From: Hortaea werneckii
Lineage: Eukaryota > Ascomycota > Dothideomycetes > Mycosphaerellales > Teratosphaeriaceae
DNA length: 64,000 nt
NCBI GenBank assembly: GCA_037044905.1
Contig: JBAOKB010000020.1
Span: 682,001 to 746,000, forward strand
Direction: 5' to 3'
Below, one piece after another: positions 50,781 through 62,153 of this stretch. Numbering within the stretch: position 1 is the stretch's first letter; each line of letters opens with the position of its first letter. A model generated the notes under the pieces. That model saw only the letters and a list, made by a program, of their open reading frames with translations. It was not told the origin of the DNA and searched no databases. A program made the translations under genes and the position numbers.

Positions 50781-51474
50781 ATGGCGGAGCCACCTTCCTA
50801 TGAAGAAGCGGCGAGTGCCTTTGATCAGATCTATGAAGATGAGAAGTCGGGCCTCAATGGTAGTAAAAGATTCAGCATCCGAGAAGAAATCGTTGCGTCG
50901 AGGTCGCAGCATGTGGCTGCTTTGGTATCCAAAATCTTGCCGCATGTACGAGAGCGTGCGCAATCCGGCTTTTCGAGGTCGACGCTACTGCTCTTGCCAT
51001 CAGATCAAGGTGTGCACCATTCTTGTCGGCTTCTTTCCCAGCAGATCTTCTTGCTCATCCCTCTTAGGCATAGACGGCGAAGGTCAGCTAGTAGGCTTTG
51101 CAGAAGACGAGATGCCGTTGATGATCCAGCTCGAGGGTAGACACGACTTGTCAGAATTCTGGCAACAGCAGGAAGCGATTGCGTTACTGCAAGAACAAAC
51201 CCTGAGCGCTGTTTCTGATAGCAAGTTGCTTCCGCCAGTACAGACACCTTTGCCACCGAGAGAGCAGCCGGTTCTAGCGAATGCTAAAAGATCGTTATTC
51301 GGAAGCAAGTCAAAATCGCCACAAGTGGAACAAAGTTGTCCCTCCGTACAGATGCCTGCCACAACTGTGAGTGTCAACATGGAGGAAGTGTATTTTCGGA
51401 CCGAGAACGCGTACGGCTTGATGGAGACGCTCAGGCGGAATGCCCTACTGCTCGCAGTTGAGGTCAATTGCTGA
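50781..51474 (+). CDS. Uncharacterised Pezizomycotina protein, 211 aa, two exons
   Basis: Function unknown. Exon 1 is 50781-51009 and exon 2 is 51068-51474; the 58-bp intron (GTGTGC donor, TAG acceptor) restores one frame. The N-terminal PPSYEEA motif resembles PPxY-type ligands of WW domains. The layout that follows is that of a protein family I know from Aspergillus and relatives as hypothetical: SSIREE-like helix, then a strand with FSRSTLLLLPSD, then EGQLVGFAEDEMPLMIQLEGRHDLSEFWQQQEAI, and a final EVYFRTENAYGLMETLRRNALLLAVEV. The last segment looks like a beta-rich domain end. No signal peptide or membrane span. The donor is unusual, so the exact splice point carries some doubt, but the frame and the family match support it. 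Confidence 0.7.
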
Positions 51475-52240
51475 ACGAGCAATGATATCGTCATCTATAC
51501 ATTAATAAGTACAATGTATCCATGCACTTTATCAGTCTGGTTTAAATTAGCAGACGCTATTTCCTGTGAAATGTTCCAGGGCTTCTTGAATATCTTTGTA
51601 GTTTCATTTCTCATGTGTGCTACTTCTTGAGATATTGTGTGTATAAGTTTTGCCGTTATAAGAACGTGTAGTGGAAGTCGATGATGTGAGAGGTGAGAGA
51701 CGACCTAGGGGACGAAGAGCTGAAGTGACCAGAAAGTCCGACAATGTCTGAGGTTGTAAGTGCCACGAGACTTCTGAACGGTACTCCGATGATGTTAAAG
51801 GCCGGGACTGATGACTGTCGCGGTGGTGCCGTGGCGAATGACAGAAGGACGTGAGAGTCGAGCGTCAACGAAGGGCTCCAGAAGTCTTCGCCAGCGAAAC
51901 GCAGTGCCGGTCGATTTCGAAATTTCGAGGCTATTGATTGATTCTTGTTCAAAATTCAATATCAAAAAGCCCACAGGTGGCTGCCTGGATTGGAGTTTTG
52001 ATTAATGATTGAAGGATATTGATGAACGATTGCACAATTGGTTCCAAATTTACGTTGCCTTTTTGGTTGTGTTTATTACTAAAGTAGGTGGCCTGTGCCA
52101 CACGGCCTCGAATCTGAAATACACTGCAACGTTCTGCATACACAACCTAAGTCATCCTAACAAGACCAGCCACCAAATTAGTCGATAGAGCAGCAACCCA
52201 AGTGGCCTGCGATGCTCGTTGCCTATTGCCGACACAGCTG
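51475..52240. other. Convergent 3' intergenic region
   Basis: 766 bp between the ends of the 211-aa gene and the LAT-type permease gene. The stretch 51930-52080 is A/T-rich with TTGATT/AATCAA steps and weak inverted similarity. No gene is supported. Confidence 0.5.
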
Positions 52241-54300
52241 TTAATCGTCGAAACTATCTGACAGGCGTCTCGCGCTGCTGACTGGACCATGGACTGGCCT
52301 TGGGATTGCCACTTGCTGCGCTCGAGGCTCATCGGAGCCATTGCTTCTGTTGAGATCCGGGTCTAGTGGCTGCCGCCGCACAACGACGTCTTTGGCTTCT
52401 TCCACTTCAAGCGAGAAGGTCTCGCTCATGTTGTCTCGCGAGGTTATCTCCCATGCGTGATCAATAATCTCCGCTTTTTCCACATACTCTCCGGGATCCT
52501 GCGGATCTGGCTCCCAGTATGCCTCTCGGCGAACTACAAGATGCCGGCCAATCATCCTCTGTCGAAGCAATATGCCGAGGTACCATATCAGCCCCCATAG
52601 CGGTGAAGTGATGCCGATCGCTGGTATAATGTACCAGGGTATGTGGGTCACAGAGCGATGGTACGGTGAGTCTGACGGTGGCGGCAGAAAGGCCGTCACT
52701 AAAAGCCAAGCTGTTGCCATCGCATAGATGATCGCATGCATGGGGGAGAGCCATGGGCGGTATCTACGACGCTGTTGCCAATGCCAGCTCTTCTGGACTT
52801 TAACCATGAGCAAGCCGACAGACACCCAGCATCCAAGGACCAGTATGATAGTGTAGGAGTATAACGAGACCAGTGCAGAGTAAGCTTTGCGAGGATCAGA
52901 GACCCATGCCGTCACGGCGATGAGCAGCACCGACGTGAACCAGTGCAAGGCGAATGCGGCTGTAGGTGCCTGTTCATAATAGCGTCCGGGATACTTTCGA
53001 CCCTTGATATACTTCTGCCAGATTCCGTACGGTGTCGTATAAGACGATGCGATATAGAGAGAAAAAGGCAAGATACCTTCCTTGGCTATCTCCTGCTTGA
53101 CGCGAGCAGCAGTGAATGTCATGACCCTGCGAGAAGGCTTGTTAGAGAAGGGTCGCAGTTGACAGAAGAAAGCAAGGGGGATCCATACCAAAGGTTCCCG
53201 AAGATTGAAACTGCGATAAGACCGGCCATTGCTCGCTCTGCCTTTCGATTATCGCCTTGGAACAGGCGGTCGAAGAAAAGCGTCGCGATATCAGTGCTCT
53301 GGGGCACACCGCCTGTCGGGCTGAAGAGAATGGTTTCTTTATCGACCACCAGCAGGTAGCTAATGTTCACCAGCACAAAGAGGACGGCTGCGATGGCCAA
53401 AGCTAATACCGTGTACTTTGGGAAGTTTTTCCGTGGACTCTTGGTTTCTGCAAGCACATAAAATGGCTGTTCAAACCCCGAGAAGCAGTACATGCATAAC
53501 AGTAGCGAGTTCGACCAAGAAACCGGATCTGAACGTTCAGTACGCCAGACGTTGCGTGTAAAATTGTTCTTGCTGACATCTCCAGACCCGCCGAGAGCAC
53601 CAGCTGCTTTTGCAATGCCGAGAAACACGATTGCGAGCAGCAATGACGTCTTCAACACAGCAAAGCAATTGTTGATTGTCAGTCCCAGGCCTCTAGAAAA
53701 GACATGCGCCAGAACCACCAGGCTTAGCACGGCGATCGCAATCCCTATCGCAGTGCTTCGAGCAGGCGCTTCACCTTTCGAAGGGTCATATGTTCCCGAA
53801 GCGAGCATAGCCAAGTTGGCGAAAGACAACGCATTCCCGCTCAGATTGTACATGAGGATGAACATGACTGCGAAAGAGCATGTCGTTCTGAGGTGATTGA
53901 CGTGGCCCGCTGCGTCTTTCTTGTTAGGAAACATGAACTCGAGGAAGTTCTTCTCGCCGCCGGATCGTGGAACTCCGCGAGGGTCGACTTCGCCATGCAC
54001 TCTCCTTTGGGGCATCGACAATCCGCATTCAAGCCAAACGTACAAGCCCGACATCGATATGATCGATCCAAGTACCCAGAGGAAGAGCGCTCCACCAACA
54101 CAGCCTGTTCCAGCGAGGACGCGATGAGGAGTAAGGAAAATGCCAGAACCGATCGTGCGGTTCAATATCAAAGCGACCAGGGACCATTTTCCGATTTTGC
54201 TCCGATCTTCTGGGGCCTTTTCGAGCCTTTGGCGGTCATGCTGAAGACCGTCGACAGATGGCTGTCCAAGGAATGCTTCTTCGATGGCGTTCGCAGGCAT
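52241..54300 (-). CDS. Amino-acid permease of the LAT/methionine-permease type (Mup1-like), two exons
   Basis: A plasma-membrane transporter of the APC superfamily. Exon 1 is 54300-53189 and exon 2 is 53126-52241; the 62-bp intron (GTATGG, CAG) joins GNLW to VMTFTAARVKQEIAKEGILPFS, giving 665 aa. After a ~40-residue cytosolic N-terminus, the first membrane segment carries NRTIGSGIFLTP, the substrate-binding motif of this superfamily. Twelve hydrophobic segments are visible across both exons. VPRSGGEKNFLEF in the second loop and VMTFTAARVKQEIAKEG near the middle are typical of the Mup1/LAT branch. The segment after the second membrane span (LSMPQRRVHGEVDPRG) is diverged from other members. The C-terminal ~90 residues are acidic and lack membrane spans. 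The neighbouring divergent gene is the 815-aa unknown. Confidence 0.92.
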
Positions 54301-55020
54301 TGTAGGTGAGTACCTAGCATCCGATTTCTAACAGCAAGGCCGACCCAGCGGGCTCATATCATAAAGTCGGCCCATGTGAGCTGTGCAACGTGCGCCTGAC
54401 ACAGCCAATTATGCACTGCGCATGGTCTACGGCCGGTGTCGTTGCTGTGCATTGCATTAAGACACTGCGCCTCGCTTCTTCTCGCTTAAAAGTGGCGCTA
54501 AGACTCCAAGCAGTGTCTCTATTGATCCTGCTCGCTAACAGGCAACCACTTTGCAGGCATGCGCAGGTCGTCCGCTATACTCCGTCGCTATAGATAAGGG
54601 CGTGAGGCTTAAGCCAAGGGCGGCAAGGCGGTGTACCGATCCACGAAAGGCAAGGCTTTGCCAAGCTCCGGCCTGAATAGGCGAATGGGCTTGCCAAGGC
54701 CTCCGAGGCTGCAGCTCCGCCCCCGCCCCATTTCCCATGCCTCTCCAGTCTTCGAGCAGCCGATCTCGTGAGCAGCATAGTGGACAAAGGAGTCATGGCA
54801 AGAGGAAATGACGATCTTACATCTCCATACGCTGCCAGTTTACACTGCCACTATTGGCTTATTTTTCTCCATGTCTCCACCCCCTCGTCCCTTTGAAAAG
54901 TCCTTCTGATATCTTCGGTCCTGATTTGATCGCTATTTGCTGCTGAATACTTAGGAAGCACCTCTTTTCTGCTGGAAGTGCCTTGAGCGCGCCTGCAAGG
55001 CGCGGCGTTGCCGAGACGCC
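54301..55020. promoter_or_regulatory. Divergent promoter with clustered GGC/GCC palindromes
   Basis: 720 bp between outward-pointing starts of the LAT-type permease and the 815-aa gene. GGCTTAAGCC (54606-54615) is a perfect 10-bp palindrome. GGCAAGGCTTTGCC (54649-54662) and GGCTTGCCAAGGCC (54688-54701) are near-palindromes. Together they make a 95-bp block of related half-sites, GC-rich downstream. Such a block could be read by a zinc-cluster regulator of both genes (inference). No gene is seen. Confidence 0.5.
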
Positions 55021-57524
55021 ATGGACTTTGGTGCCAGTGACATTGTGAGAGGAATCGAGTTAGCATTGACGATATATCAATATGGCTTTGTTGAGGAGAA
55101 TGCCGCAGGTACGACAGCGTGTCCCCGTTGCATAGCAAGATAACGGGCTGATGCGAGCCTTCAGACTACCGGTACCGAAACTTTCAGGAGGATATCTTCA
55201 ATTTTCGACGACTGCTGCAAAGACTTGACCAATCTCTGCGTCGCGCACAACACCGCTACCTAGACAGGGGCCCAAATCTTGGTCTTGAACCATATGATCC
55301 GCTCGAGTCAGATTTCGAGGACGAGAGAAAAGCGATCGTCGGTGATTTTCTGGGAACTCTCAATCAGTGCGACAGTTTGCTGAAGGAGAATCAACGTTAT
55401 CGAGCAGAGGCTGGCCAGCGGTCTGGGCCGCTGCTGAATCTCCAATGGAACCTCACACAACAAGAGCAGAGAGTGGACGACCTTCGCCGTCGCTTGCATT
55501 TCCATACCGAGAAGATTCGTTTCGTCATTGATCGTCTACAGCTTGACCTATTGACGGATCTGGACGCCACAGCCAACGACCTGGTCGGCCTTGCGGAACA
55601 GAATTTGGATGTTTCGGACGACATTCTCTTTGAGCTCAACCGCTTTCGTCAAGACCTTTTTGGTTATTTTGCTGGCCAAGGCAGCCTCGACAACCGCCAT
55701 CCGGATCGTACTCACGTGGCGAGCGCAGACATAGCGACGCGGTTTCAGAGCTATTTGCAGATAGACGCACCTACGAGCACTTCGGACGGTATACCACTGG
55801 CTCAAGGATTCGATGCGCTCCTCTTGCACTTCCAGCAAAGTGCTCGCGGTTCCGATCAGACGCCGGAGAAATACCTCTCATTTTTGAAAGCCCGTTGGTT
55901 ACTTGGCTGTCTTAAGGCAAGTCCAGACTATCGGAGGGCCCGACCAGGACTTTACTTCAAACGTGCTATCAACCAGCTTGATCGAGCAATTTTGACAAAG
56001 GCCAGGCGGCAAGCGGACATTGTTGCATACGAAGAAGCTGTCCTTCTGGACCTGCCCGAGACATTCTTCCGCATCTGGCCCGAGCCTAAGACGTCTGCCA
56101 TATTACGGCGCAAGCAACCTGACCAGCTTACGCCTCGGGCAAACGAAATTCAGGTTGCCCACATTGAGCTTGACTCGCACGATGAGAGTAGCACGGCTTT
56201 CGTGACCATCTTTAAAAGCAGCGAGAGCCACTACCGCTTGGTGCACGAGACTCAACAATCCGATCAACGAATCATCGTGCCCCAGCAAATAGATACCTGC
56301 ACGGACAGACTTATTCCACGGTATGCATTACCTTCGGTAGCAGCCCCGCAGCCCGAGATAGCCATCTGGTCTCGAAATGAAGAATTTTTGTATGAATTCA
56401 AATCAACGAACGAGCTCTATGAGTTCCAGACAGCGTTCACTGGATACCAGATCCCATATGATCATGGGCGGCCAAACATCCGCTGTCAATTCTCGGACGA
56501 GGTGTCGTTCCTGGATTGCGAGGGTCGCATCCAGCTTTGGCAAGATCCAATCACTCTGCCCTCTTCCACGGGAGGCGAAATTTTGCGAGAATCGACATTT
56601 ACTGCCTCCACGACATCCGGCTCAGGTGGAAGACACTCGCAGCATGGCAGTCTAATCTCTAAAACTGCTCCGACGACAACTGTCATCTACGCCCAGGATG
56701 GTTGGCAGGCAAGCCGGCCAAAGATGGCAGCTGTGGTGATATTCACCGAAATCAAAGTAAAAGGCGCATCTCGCTTTATGACCATTTTTCTGGAGCTTGA
56801 GGATCACATCAAAATCTTACCAAAAGAATGCAGCTGTCATGAAAACTACGACAAGTGTTCCAAGTTGGTGCTGGGAAGATTAGACAAGCGAAAAATGGCA
56901 CTCACAGCTTCGAGCTCTGAGACTAATGGGCAGGGTCAACCAAATCCAAACACTTTCGACATCTTCCCCTTTCGGCTACCTCGAGGGGAAAGGTCCAACG
57001 AGCTGTCATCGAAGCGTACAGAATACTTGGTTTTGAAGTTCAAGACTCTACAAGAGAAGCAGCAGTTTCACCATGAGCTCGACGTACGGTTTAGAATACG
57101 AGACAAGCAACTGCAGGAACAAAGGGACTTCTTTTCGGAGTTCCAGCGTCGTGGAAACCAACCGCAGCGTCTTCACAGTAACAATACGCAAAGGCCAGAA
57201 AGAGCATCTATGTCTCCAAACTCTGCGTCTTTCTCCATCTCCCCGCCTCGCGTCTCGTTGCTAGACAGCGGACCGACTCTAGCAGAAGCCATTGAAGCCA
57301 AGAGGAACCAGTCTTCGAACAGTACATCACTTTCTACTAGTCCAAGGACTCCTAGCAGTACCCATACCCAGCGGACGAGTGTGACGAGCATCGGCGGGCC
57401 ATCATCGGACACGGGCGCAGAACTCGACCGGCAGGTGTCCTCTCACAGTTCTCGCAGTATCTCTCGCCCGACGTCACTAATCACAAGTGCATTGCGGAGG
57501 CACACAACCTCGTCAAGGCCATGA
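55021..57524 (+). CDS. 815-aa fungal protein of unknown function, two exons
   Basis: The family is unknown to me. Exon 1 is 55021-55108 and exon 2 is 55165-57524; the 56-bp intron (GTACGA, CAG) is required to join the ATG to the long frame. The first ~45 residues (MDFGASDIVRGIELALTIYQYGFVEE) resemble the helical start found on fungal proteins of the NLR/ankyrin type, but no NACHT or repeat domain follows. A helical region with Leu/Arg heptads spans about 60-240 (RVDDLRRRLHFHTEKIRFVIDRLQLDLLTDLDATAND). Residues 250-330 contain RARPGLYFKRAINQLDRAILTKA. A beta-rich segment (about 380-560) with FVTIFKSSESHYRLVHE and EFLYEFKSTNELYEFQTAF looks PH-like. Cys pairs occur at KECSCHENYDKCSK. The last ~130 residues are Ser/Thr-rich and probably disordered. 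No signal peptide or membrane span. It sits between two permeases. Confidence 0.8.
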
Positions 57525-57592
57525 ATTTTCATATTTCGACCGACCAATGTAATACCATACGACGTCATGTATGACTCTGAGATATACGCACG

Positions 57593-59520
57593 CTAGTCTA
57601 CGATCTCTTTGCGCTCCCGTACACCGCCAAAGATACGTTCCATCCATCCTGAGAATCCTTTCAATGGCTCCATGTTGGCATGTTTCTCATATTCGTCGAC
57701 CTCGAGAACATCTCCTCCTAAGGTGAGGTCTGCGGTCCCAAGGCGCTGGTACGTCGTCTTGTTGATCACTTTCCAGGCAATGAATGCAATTGGGAAGACT
57801 GCAACGAACGTGTAGTTAAGGAAGAACCACTTGACGCTCCACTGGCCGGGGAAAAAGACGTAAAATCCCAACAGCAAGATCATTATTGTCGTCGCGACCA
57901 TGCCAATGTAGGCGCTATACGGTTGGAGCCGGCCTTTGTAAGGCAGATCGTTTCTTGAAATACCCTGCTTCTTCAGGGCGTGATAAAAATGGATGTACGT
58001 CACGCAAGTCGACGTGTAGTTGAGCAGCTGGTTCGTCGTGACAAGACTCACGAAATATCCCATGACGTCTGTCGTATTGTCGCTCACATTGAGTAAAGCC
58101 AGCAAAGAGAAGGACAGACAGGCGCATACGGCATAGATCGGGATGCCGGAACGGATGGTCCGGGTGAAGAGTTTGGGTGCGCGTCCCTGCTCAGCCATGG
58201 TATATAGAGTACGACTGGCAGCAAAGACGTACCCATTGCCGGCGCTGAATACCGACGTCATGATAATGGCATTGACGAAGTGCGGAAGTCCAGATATCTT
58301 CAGCCGCTCCATTGCGATAACGTAGGGCGAAGCTGCTCCTGTGCCGGAGCCAGCTTGCTCGCCGCTCATGATGGCGTTTAAAGTTTCGTCGTTGTATGGA
58401 ATGCAGATTCCCATTGCAAGGGCTGCGCCGCAGAAGAAGAACAAGAGTCTGAAAGGGTACGACTTATACGCTGCTGGGAGGATTCGTCTTGGGGTCTTGG
58501 TCTCGGCGGCCACGAGGCTCACGTATTCTTGAGTGTGTCAGTGACTTTTAGAGACGGACCGCGATCGCAGAAATCCTTACCAAAGCCACATACGGTGAAA
58601 GTCGCATATGTCAGACATGACAGAAAGCCTAGGAACCTGCCGGAAACCCCATCGACTAGGTATTCTGCGAAAGCGCCCTATCAGGAATCAACAAAAGTTC
58701 CTCTCGATGAGAATTCTTGATTGTTTTCACTTACAGGATCACTCCAGTACCTGAAGCCATATGCATCACCAAGTGGGTTTCCGCCACACATGGTGACGAG
58801 TACAAAGGTGAACAGGAAGAATATCAATCTACAACGTGAGATCGATCAGTACATGCCTCCGTTCTCCCTGCGGCTTACACTTACACGACCTTCCCTATAG
58901 CCAGATAGAACTCCGCAATGCCAAACCATCGGACGGAGACGCAGTTGAGAACGCCATACATGGCCATAACAATGAACACAGTAGCCGCCACTGGGAAGTC
59001 CCCCCAGAACCCAATCAGCTTGTGGAAAGCCGTAATCTCAAACGGGATCAGGAACAAGCTGGTAAGCAGGAAGGACCATGAGACTGCAAACCCGAGCGCT
59101 TGATCGACCCAATCCGAGCAGAAACGTACGAATGGTGCGGGGACAGGCGCGTAGCAGACCATCTCAGCTAGACGGACAGCAAAGATTAGTGAATACGCCT
59201 TCTCCTCTTTTGAAAATGCGCCTACCGTATGTCTCGTTGATGCAGAACGCCACGCAGGACCAGATACAGAAAGCCATTAGAAGACCTGCCGGTCCTCCTG
59301 TCGGCAGATACGAGCCCATGGCAACGAAGACGCTGGTTCCGATCGCGGTTCCGATGCCGTAAAGCTGGACCTGTTTGGCGTTCAGTTTGCGCTGGAGGTG
59401 ACCGGATCCTGCCTCTATCGCCGCCGTGCTTCCCACTTCGAGCGTCGCAGTAGATGGGACTGGCTCCGCGACGGCTTTGTCGCCGTAGTTCTTGAGTTCC
59501 ATGGTTACGGGTCCTGACAT
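57593..59520 (-). CDS. Amino-acid permease of the YAT/general type, five exons
   Basis: A plasma-membrane amino-acid transporter of the fungal YAT branch. Exons are 59520-59226, 59167-58885, 58828-58735, 58677-58581 and 58527-57593, giving 567 aa; all introns are 53-58 bp with GT/AG, and each join keeps the frame. I chose ATG at 59520 (MSGPVTMELKNYG); an internal ATG six codons on is possible. The first membrane span has GIGTAIGTSVFVAMGSYLPTGGPAGLL, the substrate loop of this branch. Further marks are YAPVPAPFVRFCSDWVDQALGFAVSWSFL, EYVSLVAAETKTPRRILPAAYK and SVFSAGNGYVFAASRTLYTMAEQGRAPKLFTR. About twelve membrane segments are seen. The C-terminus is short and charged. Unlike the permease at 52.2-54.3 kb, it belongs to a different APC branch. 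Very short introns mark it as a typical filamentous-fungal gene. Confidence 0.9.
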
Positions 59521-59978
59521 GTCGAGCTGTGCAGCCAGTGCGCGGCGCGAGGGATGATTGCACAAGACGGAGGAGACTTTGTGCACAGCATCACGACAGC
59601 ACTTCTATCTACGTCTTCAGCGAGGAACTACTAGTTGCACTTTGGCTCGCATCATTCGGATACTGCTGTCAATATCTTACGGATCCACTAAGAGTTGGCC
59701 TATCTCTTGGCATGCAGCGGCGAAGGCGTGTAGGCTTGCCCTAAGCCAGCGGTCGAGTCCAGGATTCAGCGATTAGGAGGAGCTGCCTCTTTGATATATG
59801 ACTACTCGAAATGACTAGGATGGAGACAGCACAGAGTTCGACGTGAACCCTTACTGAATTGCATTCAAGACCAACGATGTGTCTAGGTTTTAACATGAAA
59901 CTCCAATCTGCAGCGACTTGGGAAGCTCGTCATGACATCTTTGCGCATGAAACTTCTTTGACAGAATGATCTACCGCT
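59521..59978. other. Intergenic: YAT-type permease promoter and P450 3' region
   Basis: 458 bp between two minus-strand genes. No gene or notable structure is seen. Confidence 0.55.
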
Positions 59979-61670
59979 CTAGGTCTGCTTCTTGAAAAGT
60001 AGCAAGCATTTGTGTTCCTGCATTTCGTCAGTAACAAGCTCACTCGGCGAGAATTCTGCTTCAACGTACAGCAAAATTCGGTTGAGTTTCGTCGTAGAAG
60101 AGCTCGACACGCGAAGTAATGGCTGGAGAAGTGTGCTCGAAGCCTGGTGCGAGGCTTGTCGTATATCTCTGGTACACAGCCGCGACCAGACTGGTCATCT
60201 CTGCCATGGCTAGGCTGTGGGTTGTAACGTTAATGCCATTTTCTACCCCTTATACATTCAAAATCATGACAGGTCGACTTACTGGATACCGATGCACATT
60301 CTTCCACCGCTTGAAAAGGCCCAAAACCACCTATCTGCTTCGGGGTTCCGTTCGCCGAGCCATCTTTGTGGTATGAACTTGAGGGGCTCTGGAAAGACTT
60401 CCGGGTTGCGATGCAGCGAGTACGGTGAGCAGGATACAACTGTTCCTGCAGGGATGGTGTAGCCGTCTATGACTGTGTCCGCATACGGCATACAACGCGG
60501 CTCAGAGGCAGGCAAGGGAGCGTAGAGTCTAAGAGTCTCTTTAATGACCGCATTCAAATAAGGCAGTCTATCGGCAGCTGCTGGCGACAAACTCTCTGCC
60601 TCTGTGAGATCGATGGCGGCTGACTTGACCTCTTCGATGAGTTTAGCCTGCAAGTTCTGGTGTTCCGGCAAGGAAAGGACCCAGAAAAGGAACATTAGCG
60701 TGTCCGCTGTGGTGTCAATTCCGGCTAGAAGATGGTCCGCACATTCCGAGGCAACGTCTAGGTCGTCCAATGTGAGGTCTCTTCCAGACCCTTTCTCACC
60801 GCCTCGATACTTGAGGAGCTTCTCGATGATGGTATCGGATATCCCTGACGAGAGCGTACCCTCGCTTTTCGTCGAGGCGCACGCAGTCTTCATTGCTTGT
60901 AGAGCATGCGCCCGGATCCCAGTGTAGGTAGTCGGCCTGTTCATGGGCAGCAACGGCCGCGTCAGAATTTCGAGCAAACCAGCCCTACTGTAAAGCCATT
61001 TTGTTAATCCTGGCAAATGCACGCCGAACCAAGTCAGTGTCCGTCGTGACGGGTCGTGGATATCGTCGAGAAGGGCGCGATGGCCTCTGTTCCCCTTCAT
61101 AGCAGTCGTCCCTCCCATGTTCGAACCATATAAGAAGTTTGTGATGGCGTCTATAGAGAAGTAGTGGAGAGTCTCGAATGCATCATTCGGGCGTCCGTCC
61201 AGGGTCCCAAGTAGATCCAGATAGTCTCGGACGAGACGGTCAAGGTGTTGCGCGGCCGTACCGTGTACGATTGAAGATTTGGAGTACGCGTTGGCGAGCA
61301 GTTTCTTACGATCCCCATGTCTTTTCGTGTCAGCAAAGGTGAAGAGATTCTGTCTTCCATAGGCGTCAAACATGCGGTAGAATGAAGTTCGTTCGAATCC
61401 GCTGCCTGCGCCGTATATCTTCTTCAAGGAAGCGAGGCTATTAAAGTGCACATCGTTTGGACCTATCCGTACTGCCGGACCAAATTGCTCATGTAGACTG
61501 TGTATGGTGCGTGTGCGTCGGCCGCTGTAGTCTTCCCATGCGAGTCGCCACTTGGAGAGAGCGAACAGCTTTGGCCCGAGTACCTTGCTGAGGGGATGGA
61601 TAAACAAAGAGTACACTATGAAATAAACGCTCGCGAGGGCTACTGAGATCAAGAGAGTAATGGCGAGCAT
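59979..61670 (-). CDS. Cytochrome P450 monooxygenase, three exons
   Basis: A heme monooxygenase anchored in the ER. Exons are 61670-60283, 60214-60070 and 60017-59979, giving 523 aa; introns of 68 and 52 bp have GT/AG borders and the third exon encodes only 13 residues including the stop. I chose ATG at 61670 (MLAITLL); a TTG just upstream is ignored. The N-terminal membrane anchor is about 1-22. The I-helix shows AGIDTTADT, ExxR appears as KETLR near residue 376, PERF-type motif as FIPQRW, and the heme loop FSSGGRMCIG places the ligand Cys at about 459. The heme-loop/exon junction and the terminal EHKCLLLF match the ends of many fungal P450s. The size fits. I cannot give a CYP family or substrate. 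It lies next to the permease gene and is divergent from RAD54. Confidence 0.92.
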
Positions 61671-62153
61671 GGTCAATTCTGGGCAGGGCTCGCGTCGACG
61701 AAGACCGTGTGGACACTTTCAAGGAATCACGGAAAGATCGCAGTAAGGATGCAATGGGAAGGCAATGACATTGGTGAAGATGTGTTAGAGCATTGGCACC
61801 ACAAAAACTGAGAATGGTGGCCTATCTTGCACAGCCAGACCAGGGCAGTCGGCCGTGTCGGCCACGACACGCAGAAGGGTGAGGTTCGAGCGTTCAGTAG
61901 GCCGAGCACGTCAAGCGGAGAGGTGAGGGGTTGCACATAATGGATCTCGGCATACCTCCCTTCCACGCGCGGTGTGGGCTAGTCATCTCACGTGCTTTGC
62001 GCGTTCGACTCGCGTTCCAGGCACCCTGGCGTTCCGGCAAGCGCGCGTGTTGGGAACGCGCTTGTAGGTCATCTCCATTTGCCACTTCGATCACCACGCT
62101 GTGTTCCAAACGTAAGATTCCTAGCACGGGCATACATCAAGCGCATACACGCA
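61671..62153. promoter_or_regulatory. Divergent promoter between the P450 and RAD54
   Basis: 483 bp between outward-pointing starts. An inverted repeat AAGCGCG (62039-62045) and CGCGCTT (62057-62063) with an 11-base spacer lies about 90 bp upstream of the RAD54 ATG. CGCG-type sites are common in promoters of S-phase or repair genes; that link is inference. No gene is seen. Confidence 0.5.

Noticed and set aside
61960..62070. Possible tRNA gene with GTTCGACTC
   Set aside because: The stretch that would pair is too short for a tRNA and the anticodon arm cannot be drawn.
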